Shown here: piece after piece, positions 1-8,671 of the stretch
Numbering within the stretch: the first letter of the stretch is position 1
How the letters are laid out: each line of letters opens with the position of its first letter
Assembly (NCBI GenBank): GCA_002816715.1
Contig: MUCJ01000060.1
Location: 1-44,556, forward strand
Direction: 5' to 3'
Source: SAR202 cluster bacterium Casp-Chloro-G3
GTDB taxonomy: Bacteria > Chloroflexota > Dehalococcoidia > Lucifugimonadales > UBA3495
Length of the DNA stretch: 44,556 nucleotides
Translations under genes and position numbers: made by a program
Notes under the pieces: model-generated
What the model was told of the DNA's origin: nothing
Database searches by the model: none
The model's input: only the letters and a program-made list of their open reading frames with translations

Positions 1-136
1 TCGCTCCTCTGAACCCATCACTCGTATCTGTACAAGAGGGCCGTGACGGGGTGAATACCGACATTAACCCCATAATTAGAATTGCTGCCGGTTGAGGTCT
101 CACTGAGCGACAGTTTTTGGCGAGGACTGACAACAG

Positions 137-211
137 CCCCTTCTCCCTTGATGGGAGAAGGTTGGGATGAGGGTGATACCCCTAACCTCGGTCCTGCTCC
201 CCCACGGGGAG
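137..211 (+). repeat. 75-bp palindromic intergenic repeat, copy 1
   Basis: The element starts with a CCCCTTCTCCC arm and ends with a CCCCCACGGGGAG arm; each arm folds into its own small hairpin. Its reverse complement aligns end to end with 37424-37497, with scattered substitutions. It lies between genes, upstream of the class III CoA-transferase. It is probably a non-autonomous interspersed repeat; no protein is encoded in it. Confidence 0.75.
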
Positions 212-236
212 TGGATGCCGTTAACTAAAACTACCA

Positions 237-245
237 TGCTATAAT
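237..245 (+). promoter_or_regulatory. Extended -10 promoter for the class III CoA-transferase gene
   Basis: TGCTATAAT is a perfect TATAAT hexamer with the TGn extension, 54 bp before the ATG at 299. No good -35 hexamer is seen at the usual distance, which extended -10 promoters can tolerate. The rest of 1-298 holds only the palindromic repeat at 137-211; I see no gene in it. Confidence 0.5.
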
Positions 246-298
246 CGTTCACTGAGTAGCGCAGATAATATTCCTGACTCGGTTACCGAGAGTTGAAC

Positions 299-1495
299 AT
301 GCCTTCCGCATTGGAAAACATCAAAGTAGTTGACCTTACCCGCACCCTGGCCGGCCCCTTCTGTACGATGATGCTGGGTGACATGGGAGCAGATGTCATC
401 AAAATTGAAGAGCCAGAGCATGGCGACGAAATTCGCAGTTGGCTGCCTTTCTGGAACAGCGAGAGCACCCAGTTCGTTACTTTCAATCGCAACAAGCGCA
501 GCCTGTCGATCAACCTGAAGGAGCAAGAAGGGATCGACATTGTTCTGGCCCTGGCCAAAGATGCCGATGTGATGATTGAGAGCTTCCGGGCTGGCGCGTT
601 AGACCGGATGGGATTGGGTTATGCAGCGGTCAAGAAAATCAAGCCCGACATCCTCTACTGTTCCATTTCGGGATTCGGGCGTACCGGCCCAATGGCCGAT
701 AAGCCCGGCTATGACTTGCTGATTCAGGCTTACAGCGGGCTGATGAACCTGACCGGAGAACCCGACGGCATGCCCATGCGGGTGGGGTTTTCTCTGGTTG
801 ACCTGTTCACCGGTATGATGGCCTACGGCTCCATTATGACCGCCCTGTATCATCGGGAGCAGACCGGGCAAGGCCAGTGGATTGAGGCCGCGCTGCTTGA
901 CGGACAGGTGGCCGCCATGAGTTACCACGCCGCCGCCTACATGGCCACCGGGGTGGAACCGACCCGGATGGGTTCCGGCCATCCCGGCCTGGTGCCCTAC
1001 CAGACCTTCCCAGCATCGGACGGCTTTTTCATTCTGGGAGTGGCCAACCAGGGTCTGTGGCAGCGGTTCTGCCATTCGATCCAGCGTCCGGACCTGTTGA
1101 CGGACCCTCGTTTCGTAACCAATGACGACCGGGTGGAGCACCGCGCCGAATGCGTGCAGCTCTTGAGTGAACTTTTTCAGACCAAGACCGTAGCCGAGTG
1201 GATGGAAGCCATCGGCGATGCCGGCGTGCCCTGCGGGCCGATCAACCGGGTCTCGGAGGTGCTGTCCGACCCCCAGGTTTTGGCCCGCAACATGGTGCTG
1301 AACCTCCCTCACCCCAACGTGCCTAACCTACGAGTGGCCGGCTCACCGCTAAAGCTCACCGAGACTCCGCCCAGTGTCCGGTATCCCCCGCCGTTGCTGG
1401 GCCAGCACAACGAAGAGGTGCTGACCGAATTGGGTTACGACGCCAAGAATATCGCCCGACTGATAGAAACCGGAGTCATCGGTAAATCTAAATAG
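299..1495 (+). CDS. CaiB/BaiF family (class III) CoA-transferase
   Basis: A 398-residue cytoplasmic protein of the family III CoA-transferases, which move CoA between an acyl-CoA and a free carboxylic acid through an aspartyl-CoA anhydride. The N terminus (KVVDLTRTLAGPFCTMMLGD, then GADVIKIE) and the region MRVGFSLVDLFTG are family hallmarks. Asp168 falls at the position of the catalytic aspartate of formyl-CoA transferase (Asp169). Length is normal for the family (about 400). ATG at 299 is preferred over the in-frame TTG at 293 because the GAGAG at 288-292 is then better spaced. The next gene follows after 18 bp, so the two may be cotranscribed. The substrate cannot be read from sequence; carnitine, oxalate and succinyl/benzylsuccinate-type transferases all share these motifs. 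Confidence 0.93.
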   Translation: MPSALENIKVVDLTRTLAGPFCTMMLGDMGADVIKIEEPEHGDEIRSWLPFWNSESTQFVTFNRNKRSLSINLKEQEGIDIVLALAKDADVMIESFRAGALDRMGLGYAAVKKIKPDILYCSISGFGRTGPMADKPGYDLLIQAYSGLMNLTGEPDGMPMRVGFSLVDLFTGMMAYGSIMTALYHREQTGQGQWIEAALLDGQVAAMSYHAAAYMATGVEPTRMGSGHPGLVPYQTFPASDGFFILGVANQGLWQRFCHSIQRPDLLTDPRFVTNDDRVEHRAECVQLLSELFQTKTVAEWMEAIGDAGVPCGPINRVSEVLSDPQVLARNMVLNLPHPNVPNLRVAGSPLKLTETPPSVRYPPPLLGQHNEEVLTELGYDAKNIARLIETGVIGKSK

Positions 1496-1513
1496 ACTAA
1501 ACAGGACTTCAAC

Positions 1514-2245
1514 TTGCCATCCAAAAAGAAAATACGCCTGATCCATACGTCGGATACCCATCTTGGGGATGACTGGCACGCCGCGCTATCCGAGCAGGCA
1601 TTGCGCACCCTGGTCAGCGGCGTTGCTCAACTGAACGGCGACGCGCTGCTGCTGGTCGGTGACGTGTTCGACCATGCCCGGGTGTCTGACGAGACCCTGG
1701 CGTTCTTTGTCCAGCAAATGGGCCGCCTGTCCGTCCCGGCGATAGTCCTGCCCGGCAATCATGATCTTTACGATGAGACTTCCCTGTATTTGCGGGAGCC
1801 TTTCCGCAACAAGTCCAGCAACCTGCACATCCTTTCCAAATCCAAAGGAGAGATGGTCTCCTTCCCCGACTTGACTCTGGATGTCTGGGGCCGGGCCATG
1901 CCAGCGCATACCCCGGAGTTTCAGCCACTGTTAGGTATGGAGGCGGGCCGCGACGATCACTGGCTGGTGGCCTTGGCTCACGGGCATTATCACTTTGCGC
2001 ACGATACCGACCGCCGCTCAGCGCCGATCTACCCCCAGGAAGTGGCCGATGCTCCCTGCAATTACTTGGCCCTAGGCCACTGGGAGCGGCACGTAGATGT
2101 GTCGCAGGGAGACACCAGGGCGGTCTATTCCGGGTCGCCTCTGGGGGCCTTGCAAAGCAATGATCAGGTTACAGTCACCGTCGCCGACCTGGACCCGGAC
2201 TCCGGAGTCCAGACCCATCAGGCCACCCTGGATATGCAGGGATAA
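1514..2245 (+). CDS. SbcD/Mre11-like calcineurin-type metallophosphoesterase
   Basis: A 243-residue metallophosphoesterase of the DNA-repair exonuclease group (COG0420). All metal-site motifs are present in order: SDTHLG near residue 14, GDVFDH near 50, GNHD near 81, HGHYH near 157 and GHWERH near 191. It is shorter than true SbcD (about 400) and lacks the C-terminal capping region, and no sbcC partner is nearby, so a nuclease role is only inferred. The start is TTG at 1514 with AGGA 7 bp upstream; no earlier in-frame ATG fits. It follows the CoA-transferase by 18 bp. A second, full-length SbcD-like gene lies at 17782-19041. It could also be a cyclic-nucleotide or phosphoprotein phosphatase-type enzyme. 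Confidence 0.85.
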   Translation: MPSKKKIRLIHTSDTHLGDDWHAALSEQALRTLVSGVAQLNGDALLLVGDVFDHARVSDETLAFFVQQMGRLSVPAIVLPGNHDLYDETSLYLREPFRNKSSNLHILSKSKGEMVSFPDLTLDVWGRAMPAHTPEFQPLLGMEAGRDDHWLVALAHGHYHFAHDTDRRSAPIYPQEVADAPCNYLALGHWERHVDVSQGDTRAVYSGSPLGALQSNDQVTVTVADLDPDSGVQTHQATLDMQG

Positions 2246-2260
2246 GAGCCTATCTAATTG

Positions 2261-2330
2261 TGGTTCGACAAGCTCACCACGAGCGGTTGTGAACCTCTTA
2301 TTATCCGACCATCCTGAGCCTGTCGAAGGA
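2261..2330 (+). repeat. REP-like element with TTCGACAAGCTCA core
   Basis: The left end reads TTCGACAAGCTCACCACGAG and the right end carries the inverted form CCATCCTGAGCCTGTCGAAG, so the element is an imperfect inverted pair. Related cores occur at 3309-3349, 5557-5643, 20106-20137 and 30767-30799, always between genes. Confidence 0.7.
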
Positions 2331-2399
2331 TAAATCAGTAGAGTTTTTAGCTCGGCTCAAGATTATTTGACATAACGTAACGATCTTGGAGTACGCAAC

Positions 2400-3275
2400 A
2401 TGAAGCGATTGGGACGAGAGAATCTGATCTACTTTCTGGAACCCGACACTCCTCCGGTCATCACCATTGATTCCGGAGAGGAGTTGATGGTTGAGACCTG
2501 GGACGCCTTCGAGGGCATCCGTGACCCGAAACTATTGGAGGCTAAATCTCTGAAAGGCCCGGCCATCGGCCCGATTCACGTCAATGGCGCTGAGCCTGGC
2601 GATGCTCTGCGGGTTGAGTTTATCAGCATCGTTCCCAAAGAAGGCGCGGCCCACATGGTGATGCCCGGTCGGGGGTTTCTGGAGGAAGAATTTCCCGATG
2701 CCTACCCTACTGTGATGACCCTGGAAGGCGGGAATCTGGTGCTGCCCAGCGGCATCAAGCTGCCCCTGGTACCCTCTATGGGGGTGGTAGCCACCACGCC
2801 CACCTATAAGCAGTCCACCGCCAGCGACAGCGGCCCCTACGGCGGGGACATTGACATGAAAGAATTGGTGGCGGGTAGCACGTTGTTCCTGCCGGTGTTT
2901 GTGCCCGGCGGTATGCTGGCCCTGGGCGACTGCCACGCGGTGGTCGGCGATGGCGCGGTGGCGGGCACCGGAGCGGAGTGCTCGTCCGACACCCATATTC
3001 GGGTGACCGTGGAAAAGGGGATGGGTATCACCGGCCCCCGGGCCATCACGCCCGACTATTTTGTGGTGCTGTCTCACGGGGAAGAATTGGGCCCGGCCAT
3101 GAAGCAGGCGGTGCATGACATGGTCGAGTTTCTGGTGGCAGAAAAGGGCATGGCCCCGTATGACGCCTACACCCTGTGCAGCCTGGCCGGAGATATTCGA
3201 GTGTCCCGAACCTTCCGGCCCATCAGTCCGGTGAAGATGATGCTTTCTAGAGTGGCGTTAGATCAGTTGGCGTAA
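2400..3275 (+). CDS. Acetamidase/formamidase family protein
   Basis: A 291-residue member of the FmdA/AmdA family, enzymes that hydrolyse short amides such as formamide or acetamide to ammonia and the acid. Family features are the N-terminal VETWDAFEG stretch, the PGDALRVEF segment, and the central GDCHAVVGDGAVAGTGAE block that carries the conserved metal/active-site residues. Length matches the short bacterial members (about 300). The start is ATG at 2400, preceded by TTGGAG about 10 bp upstream. It stands alone behind the REP-like element and is closed by a strong intrinsic terminator at 3309-3349. The exact amide substrate is not deducible. Confidence 0.9.
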   Translation: MKRLGRENLIYFLEPDTPPVITIDSGEELMVETWDAFEGIRDPKLLEAKSLKGPAIGPIHVNGAEPGDALRVEFISIVPKEGAAHMVMPGRGFLEEEFPDAYPTVMTLEGGNLVLPSGIKLPLVPSMGVVATTPTYKQSTASDSGPYGGDIDMKELVAGSTLFLPVFVPGGMLALGDCHAVVGDGAVAGTGAECSSDTHIRVTVEKGMGITGPRAITPDYFVVLSHGEELGPAMKQAVHDMVEFLVAEKGMAPYDAYTLCSLAGDIRVSRTFRPISPVKMMLSRVALDQLA

Positions 3276-3308
3276 AAAATTCAGTCACCTTCAATTGGTA
3301 TAAGCCCC

Positions 3309-3349
3309 AACCGCTCATGGATCGACAAGCTCACCATGAGCGGTTTTTT
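3309..3349 (+). terminator. Intrinsic terminator formed by a REP-like element
   Basis: AACCGCTCATGG pairs perfectly with CCATGAGCGGTT around a 13-nt loop that contains the ATCGACAAGCTCA repeat core, followed by TTTTTT. It ends the acetamidase transcript before the convergent SDR gene. A member of the interspersed repeat family has here become a terminator. Confidence 0.85.
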
Positions 3350-3362
3350 GTGCGTGTCCTAT

Positions 3363-4136
3363 TTACATAACCGAATATCCGCCGTCCACGCTGATCACCG
3401 CCCCGGTAACATAGTCGGAAGCCTGGCTGGCCAGAAACACCGTTGTCCCCTGCAATTCCGCCGGTTCGCCCCATCGCCCGGTGGGAATGCGGCGGCAGAT
3501 CAAGTCGTAGCGGTCGGGCTGGTTGGCGGGCACCGCCGCCGTCAGATCAGTCATAAACCAGCCGGGCAGGATGGCGTTGCACTGGATGTTGTCCTTGGCC
3601 CAGGACACCGCCAGGCTTTTGGAAAGCTGCACCACTCCGCCCTTGCTGGCAGAGTAGGGCGCGCCGCTGCCCCCGCCGCCGAAGATGGAGAACATGGAGC
3701 CGATGCTGATGATCTTGCCGCCCCCTTGGGCCTTCATGTGGGGGTACACCGCCTTGGACGCCAGAAACGCCGCCCGCAGGTTCACGTCCAGCACCTGGTC
3801 CCATTCGTCGGCAGAGAGGTCCTGCGGCTCCTTGCGCATTGTGATACCAGCGTTATTAATCAAGATGTCCACCCGGCCCAAGGCATTTACAGTCTGGGAC
3901 ACCATCTGCTGAATCGCCGCTTCTTGGGTCACATCGACCTGGATACCCTCGGCTATAACGCCCTCGGTCCGGATTTCCGCCAGGGCGGTAGCGGTCTTGT
4001 CCGTGTTTCGGGCGGCGATTGCGATATCGGCTCCGGCCTGAGCTAGACCCAAAGCCATTGCCAGACCCAAACCACCGTTCCCGCCGGTGACCAGGGCCAC
4101 TCTGCCGCTCAAATCGAAAAGCCGGTTGATGCTCAT
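3363..4136 (-). CDS. SDR family oxidoreductase (NAD(P)-dependent)
   Basis: A 257-residue classical short-chain dehydrogenase. The cofactor motif TGGNGGLG is at residues 17-24, NNAG is in the middle, and the catalytic Ser-Tyr-Lys set is present as IGSMFS and YSASK. The C terminus ends DYVTGAVISVDGGYSVM, typical of gluconate 5-dehydrogenase, 2-deoxygluconate 3-dehydrogenase and 3-oxoacyl-ACP reductase-like SDRs. ATG at 4136 has AGGAG 8-9 bp upstream on the minus strand. It is convergent with the acetamidase gene and divergent from the DUF3179 gene. The sugar or acyl substrate is not determined by these motifs. Confidence 0.92.
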   Translation of the reverse strand: MSINRLFDLSGRVALVTGGNGGLGLAMALGLAQAGADIAIAARNTDKTATALAEIRTEGVIAEGIQVDVTQEAAIQQMVSQTVNALGRVDILINNAGITMRKEPQDLSADEWDQVLDVNLRAAFLASKAVYPHMKAQGGGKIISIGSMFSIFGGGGSGAPYSASKGGVVQLSKSLAVSWAKDNIQCNAILPGWFMTDLTAAVPANQPDRYDLICRRIPTGRWGEPAELQGTTVFLASQASDYVTGAVISVDGGYSVM

Positions 4137-4257
4137 GTTGTATTGCTCCTGTTGTGGAATTGGCTAACTCTACCACATTGCATCCGCTAGGACGCCGCAC
4201 CGGTATGCTTGACACCGCATCCAAACTACCAACACTCGGAAGCGTTAGGGGAGTCCA

Positions 4258-5520
4258 ATGCGGGTAAGCAGTCTAAGCGGGCGGCGGCTGACCAGGTATC
4301 TATGGTATGCCTTGGGGGCTAGCCTATTGGCGGCGGCGATGGCCTGTGGAATTGCGGCATCTGACCGCGCGGCACTCGCACCAGCCAGCTCTGATGATCC
4401 TTCCAATATCAACCAAGATTCTGCGGCATCCATCGAGAAGGTAAACATTTTCGCGGTGCCGATGCTTGATACCAGCAAAGCCAGTGTGCCTTTGAACGAC
4501 ATCGTTTTTGACACCTTTGGTCGCGTCAGGGCCCGCTATGTTCCGCTGGATGAAGCCGACGCAGAGTTCATCCTGGAACTGCGCGATGCCATTGCGCCCA
4601 TCTATCAGCCGGTCTATGGCTCAGGAGCAGACCTGCCCTGGTTGAGTGACTACGATTTAGTTATGGGCTATGTGTCGGGCAATGATGCCTACGCATATCC
4701 GATTAACATTCTGAACAATCATGAGTTGGTCAACGATGAGATAGACGGGATACCGGTGTTGGTCTCCTACTGCCCTTTATGTGTCAGCGGAGTGGTCTAC
4801 AATCGAGAATTGAACAATCAGGTCTTGCTCTTCGGCAATACCAGCGCGTTGTACCAGTCTGACCTGGTGATGTACGATCATCAGTCTGGCTCCTACTGGT
4901 TTCAGGTGGGTGGCGAGGCGGTGGTCGGGGAGATGACCGGCGCACATTTGGGCTTGATGCCCTCAACTACGGTGGTTTGGAAGGAATGGAAGGCCCTCTA
5001 CCCCGACACCAGAGTGCTGGTCGGTACGTCCAGCTCGCCAAGTCAATTCAGCAGCCGACGCTATGGCCAGGGCTTCTCGCCGGGTTACAAAGACAGGATT
5101 GAAGATGAGAAGTTCCTGTTTCCGGTGGACTCGGACTTGCTGGACCGGCGTCTGAGTTCAAGTGATCTGGTTTTGACCGTAGAGGTTGACGAATCAGCTA
5201 CCGCCTATCCATTGGACCGAATTGGTGATGCTGCAGTCAACGATCAGGTGGGCGGGCGTCCCGTCGTTGTGTTCAGCCGAGAAAATGGTCGAGCCGTGGG
5301 AGCCTTCTTCAGGGAAATGGATGGCCGGTCGCTGACTTTCGACTACGATGCGGATAGCAATAGCTTCGTCGACCGGGAGACCCAGAGCGTGTGGGACGCG
5401 GCGGGTCGGGCAATTGACGGGCCATTAGCCGGCAAGGAAATGGAGCGTACGAATACCCGGCGAGCCTTCTGGTTCTCCATTGCGATCACCCTCCCTGATG
5501 TCCGGATTTACGCTCCGTAG
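4258..5520 (+). CDS. DUF3179 domain-containing exported protein
   Basis: A 420-residue protein with an N-terminal signal: basic RRLTR, a hydrophobic stretch at about residues 15-29, then Cys30 in AAMAC, a weak lipobox. It is probably a membrane-anchored, outside-facing lipoprotein; the RR pair also makes Tat export possible. From about residue 150 it matches DUF3179, with SYCPLCVSGVVYNRE, a FGNTSALYQSDLVMYD segment and the SYWFQVGGEAVVGEMTG block. The function of DUF3179 proteins is unknown; the CPLC cysteines suggest metal or redox chemistry but this is inference. ATG at 4258 is preceded by AGGGGAG. It is a single gene followed by a repeat-rich spacer. Confidence 0.85.
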   Translation: MRVSSLSGRRLTRYLWYALGASLLAAAMACGIAASDRAALAPASSDDPSNINQDSAASIEKVNIFAVPMLDTSKASVPLNDIVFDTFGRVRARYVPLDEADAEFILELRDAIAPIYQPVYGSGADLPWLSDYDLVMGYVSGNDAYAYPINILNNHELVNDEIDGIPVLVSYCPLCVSGVVYNRELNNQVLLFGNTSALYQSDLVMYDHQSGSYWFQVGGEAVVGEMTGAHLGLMPSTTVVWKEWKALYPDTRVLVGTSSSPSQFSSRRYGQGFSPGYKDRIEDEKFLFPVDSDLLDRRLSSSDLVLTVEVDESATAYPLDRIGDAAVNDQVGGRPVVVFSRENGRAVGAFFREMDGRSLTFDYDADSNSFVDRETQSVWDAAGRAIDGPLAGKEMERTNTRRAFWFSIAITLPDVRIYAP

Positions 5521-5556
5521 ACTCTGTTGAACAATTTGTAAATCCTCCCAGATTCA

Positions 5557-5643
5557 TCCTTCGAAAGGCTCAGTATGAGCGGGTTTAGAGTGATAGGCCG
5601 CTTGGCGTGAGCCTTCGACAGGCTCAGCACAGGCTTGTCGAAC
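5557..5643 (+). repeat. REP-like element, double copy
   Basis: Contains TCCTTCGAAAGGCTCAGTAT, then GCCTTCGACAGGCTCAGCAC, then an inverted GCTTGTCGAAC. It belongs to the same family as 2261-2330. It occupies much of the 318-bp gap between the DUF3179 gene and the pyrophosphatase gene; the only other signal there is the candidate promoter at 5765-5792. Confidence 0.65.
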
Positions 5644-5764
5644 AACTTCATTGTAGATTGCGGCCCAGTCTGTACTTACGTATCACCTACCTCTTATCTG
5701 TACTCTCCACCGTTATAGCTTGTATTTGTGCCTGGGATTGCCCGTGGCTCGTAAGCTGAGCGAC

Positions 5765-5792
5765 TTGACACACTCAAAATCTTTGTGATAAG
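5765..5792 (+). promoter_or_regulatory. Candidate promoter for the membrane pyrophosphatase gene
   Basis: A consensus TTGACA at 5765-5770 is followed after 16 bp by GATAAG at 5787-5792, about 47 bp before the ATG at 5839. The -35 is perfect and the -10 is moderate. Confidence 0.4.
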
Positions 5793-5838
5793 TTTCGCAC
5801 GCTTAAAAAGTGGGTTCCTAATCTCAGAGAGGTTGTAC

Positions 5839-7932
5839 ATGTTCTCCATTGATCCCATTTACCCTATTTACTTTGCCCTTGGCGCGGGTGTCCTTGCGCT
5901 GGCCTTCGCCGCGTTCATGGCGATGCGGGTTGTATCCGCCGACTCCGGTAACCAGGTCATGATCGGCATTGGTGACGCCATACGGGAAGGCGCATCGGCG
6001 TTCTTGCGGGCGGAATATATTGCCCTGGTGCCTTTTGTCGTGATTATGACAATCGTCCTAGGGGTACTTATAGATTGGTACACCCTGGGTTCTACGGTTC
6101 CCGCCACCGCAATTTCTTACCTGGCCGGTACCATCTGCTCCGCCACGGCTGGCTATATTGGCATGAACGTAGCGGTACGGGCCAACGTTAGGACTGCCGC
6201 CGCCGCCATGCGCGGTCTGAATCCGGCCCTCCGGGTTGCCTTCTCCAGCGGCACGGTGATGGGAGTCACCGTGGTGGGAATTGGACTGCTGGGCGTGACG
6301 ATCCTGTACCTGATCTTCCAGGACATCAGCTCCGTGGCTGGCTTTGGATTCGGGGCCAGTTCCATTGCCCTCTTCGCTCGCGTCGGCGGTGGCATTTTCA
6401 CCAAGGCCGCCGATGTCGGGACCGATCTGGTGGGTAAAGTAGAGGCGGGTATTCCTGAAGACGACCCCCGCAATCCCGGGGTTATTGCCGACAACGTCGG
6501 CGACAACGTCGGCGATGTTGCTGGCATGGGAGCCGACCTGTTCGAGTCCTATGTCGGGTCGATCATTGCAACCATCGCGCTGGCTGGCGTTGTCCTCTAT
6601 ACCGACGGCAGAGCGGTCCTACCGCTGCTGTTGGCAGGGGCTGGAATCGTCGCGGCCATCCTGGGTACCTTTGTGGTGCGCAGCGGTGAGCAGGCCGACT
6701 TTGGCCAACTGTTGTGGGCGCTGCGGAGAGGCATATTTGCCGCCGCCATTTTGCTGGCAGTCTTCGCCCTGATCATCACTCTGGTGATGGGGTTGGACTT
6801 CAGTCTGTTCTGGGCGATTCTTTCTGGACTGATCGCGGGAATAGTGATTGGGTTATCAACCGAGTATTACACTTCCTACGATTACAAGCCGACCAAAGAG
6901 ATTGCGGCTTCCTCCCAGACTGGTGCGGCCACCGTAATCATTAGCGGCATGGCCACCGGAATGCTGAGCACGGTGATACCGGTAGTCGCAATTGGAATTA
7001 CCATCTTGGTGGCCTTCGAACTGGCCGGATTCTATGGAGTGGCTTTGGCCGGTGTGGGACTTCTGTCTACTTTGGGTATCACCCTGGCCACTGACGCTTA
7101 CGGGCCGGTGGCCGACAACGCTGGCGGTATCGCCGAGCAGGCCAAGCTCGACCCTGAGGTGCGCGAGCGTACCGACGCTCTGGATGCACTGGGCAATACA
7201 ACGGCCGCTACCGGCAAAGGGTTTGCCATTGGGTCGGCGGCTCTAACTTCTCTGGCTTTGCTGGCGGCCTACTCCACGGCGGCCTGTATCGGCCTGCCCG
7301 GAGTCACCCTACCCGGCCACTGCGAAGGCCGAACAGAAATTCTTGGCATCAATCTGCTGAGCCACACCACTCTGGTGGGTGTGTTGCTGGGAGCAATGCT
7401 GCCCTTTGTGTTCTCGGCTTTCACCATGAAAGCAGTGGGGCGCGCGGCGTTCGCAATCGTAGAGGAAGTACGAAGGCAATTCCGGGAAATTCCAGGCATT
7501 ATGGAAGGCACCGGGCGGCCAGACTATGCCCGGTGTGTTGAGATCAGCACCAAGGGTTCTCTGAAAGAGATGATTGTCCCAGGTCTGTTGGCGGTGATTG
7601 CACCCATCCTGGTCGGTTTTGTCCTGGGTACCCAAGCCCTGGGCGGTCTGCTGATTGGGTCGGTGGCGTCTGGGTTCATGCTGGCGATCATGATGGCTAG
7701 CGCTGGAGGGGCTTGGGATAACGCAAAGAAGTACGTCGAGTTAGGGAATTTTGGTGGTAAAGGTTCCGAGGCCCATAAAGCCGCGGTTGAGGGAGACGTG
7801 GTAGGCGATCCTTTCAAAGATACTTCCGGGCCTTCGTTGAACATTCTGCTCAAGCTGATGGCGATAGTTTCCCTGGTGTTCGCGCCGGTCTTTCTTAATT
7901 TTGCTCCGCTGATTAGTTTGCTACCAGAATAA
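5839..7932 (+). CDS. hppA: Membrane-bound ion-translocating pyrophosphatase
   Basis: A 697-residue polytopic protein that couples pyrophosphate hydrolysis to H+ or Na+ export across the inner membrane. The catalytic loop DVGTDLVGKVEAGIPEDD and the NVGDNVGDVAGMGADLFE block are intact, as is the C-terminal DNAKKYVE. The sequence GNTTAATGKG has Ala where K+-independent pumps have Lys (GNTTKA), so this is the K+-dependent type, a group that includes Na+ pumps; which ion is moved is not settled here. ATG at 5839 is preferred over an in-frame upstream start at 5785 because AGAGAGG precedes it and the protein then begins in the first membrane helix. It is monocistronic, with its own promoter and terminator. 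Confidence 0.97.
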   Translation: MFSIDPIYPIYFALGAGVLALAFAAFMAMRVVSADSGNQVMIGIGDAIREGASAFLRAEYIALVPFVVIMTIVLGVLIDWYTLGSTVPATAISYLAGTICSATAGYIGMNVAVRANVRTAAAAMRGLNPALRVAFSSGTVMGVTVVGIGLLGVTILYLIFQDISSVAGFGFGASSIALFARVGGGIFTKAADVGTDLVGKVEAGIPEDDPRNPGVIADNVGDNVGDVAGMGADLFESYVGSIIATIALAGVVLYTDGRAVLPLLLAGAGIVAAILGTFVVRSGEQADFGQLLWALRRGIFAAAILLAVFALIITLVMGLDFSLFWAILSGLIAGIVIGLSTEYYTSYDYKPTKEIAASSQTGAATVIISGMATGMLSTVIPVVAIGITILVAFELAGFYGVALAGVGLLSTLGITLATDAYGPVADNAGGIAEQAKLDPEVRERTDALDALGNTTAATGKGFAIGSAALTSLALLAAYSTAACIGLPGVTLPGHCEGRTEILGINLLSHTTLVGVLLGAMLPFVFSAFTMKAVGRAAFAIVEEVRRQFREIPGIMEGTGRPDYARCVEISTKGSLKEMIVPGLLAVIAPILVGFVLGTQALGGLLIGSVASGFMLAIMMASAGGAWDNAKKYVELGNFGGKGSEAHKAAVEGDVVGDPFKDTSGPSLNILLKLMAIVSLVFAPVFLNFAPLISLLPE

Positions 7933-7959
7933 CTCATCGGGGATTGTCGGCAACATATA

Positions 7960-7988
7960 GGCGGGCTGCGATTGCGGCCCGCCTTTTT
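7960..7988 (+). terminator. Intrinsic terminator after hppA
   Basis: A 10-bp GC-rich stem (GGCGGGCTGC with GCGGCCCGCC, one G-U pair) closes a GATT loop and is followed by TTTTT. It lies 28 bp after the hppA stop codon. Confidence 0.9.
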
Positions 7989-8048
7989 GGTTATACTGAT
8001 TTTACTGGAAATTGCGGAGACCCGGGCCTTTTACGAGGAGATGGGGCT

Positions 8049-8435
8049 TCAGGGCAGGGCTTTTCGTGAGGCAGCGTTCAAAACCGACGTCAGCGTTTCA
8101 ATGATAGTATTGACGCTGAATGGCTTATTCAAAATCGCGGCGGCATCCAGGGACTCGGCGATGGACCGCGTGTTAACCTCGTCTAGAGCGGTGGTGATAA
8201 TCATCGGGACATCCGGCAAGATGCCCATATCCCGCAACTTTCGGGCTACTTCGCTACCGGACATTTTCGGCAGCAACAAGTCCAAGAATATTACATCGGG
8301 GCGGTCATTTGCAGCGGCTTCTAGTCCAGCCTCACCAGTAGTGGCAAACACAATCTGGTGATTGAACTTGTGCAGCACCGTCTGGTACAAATTGCACAGG
8401 GGCTCTTGGTCTTCAATTATCAGGATTTTCGTCAT
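8049..8435 (-). CDS. Single-domain response regulator (CheY-like receiver)
   Basis: A 128-residue receiver domain with no output domain. The acidic pair Glu8-Asp9 (IIEDQE), phospho-acceptor Asp52 (VIFLDLLLPKMSG), Thr82 (IITTA) and Lys104 (LNKP) are all present, so it should be phosphorylatable. ATG at 8435 starts the protein exactly at the first beta strand and has GGGAAAAGG upstream; the frame runs 14 codons further without a better start. No histidine kinase is adjacent, so its partner is elsewhere. It may relay phosphate or act by protein-protein contact. Confidence 0.9.
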   Translation of the reverse strand: MTKILIIEDQEPLCNLYQTVLHKFNHQIVFATTGEAGLEAAANDRPDVIFLDLLLPKMSGSEVARKLRDMGILPDVPMIITTALDEVNTRSIAESLDAAAILNKPFSVNTIIETLTSVLNAASRKALP

Positions 8436-8621
8436 CGGCCTTTTCCCGCATTTAACTCCAGAATCTCCAACCAACACAGTCGATCACTGACTCTGACTGA
8501 TGATCTCAGATTAGCCGTGCATACCAGCTTCCGCAAGGGTGCACGCCCCCTTTCTCCAAGGCCGCAAGGTGGCGGTGATTCGTGGGGCTTCCCGTCAGTT
8601 AGTTGAGTGCTTCGGCATCTC

Positions 8622-8646
8622 GTGATACCTGGCTTGTGATACCTGG
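8622..8646 (+). repeat. Short tandem duplication, period 14
   Basis: GTGATACCTGG occurs at 8622-8632 and again at 8636-8646. It lies between the response-regulator gene and the phosphoesterase gene. The surrounding gap (8436-8671) contains no other feature I can name. Confidence 0.55.
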
Positions 8647-8671
8647 TAGGAGAAATTGGGTTAATCTGCGG

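Noticed and set aside
599-1312. A 237-residue minus-strand open frame
   Set aside because: It is antisense to the class III CoA-transferase and composed of Gly/His/Pro/Arg-rich sequence with no domain.
2367-2372. TTGACA as a promoter for the acetamidase gene
   Set aside because: No -10-like hexamer lies 15-19 bp downstream.
3336-4046. A 236-residue plus-strand open frame
   Set aside because: It is antisense to the SDR gene at 3363-4136, which has all catalytic motifs.
4209-4214. TTGACA upstream of the DUF3179 gene
   Set aside because: The hexamer at the right distance (ACACTC) is not -10-like.
8436-8671. Possible structured RNA between the receiver gene and the phosphoesterase gene
   Set aside because: CCTTGCGG-type stretches recur, but I could not draw a consistent fold or match a known RNA; only the 14-period duplication is reported.
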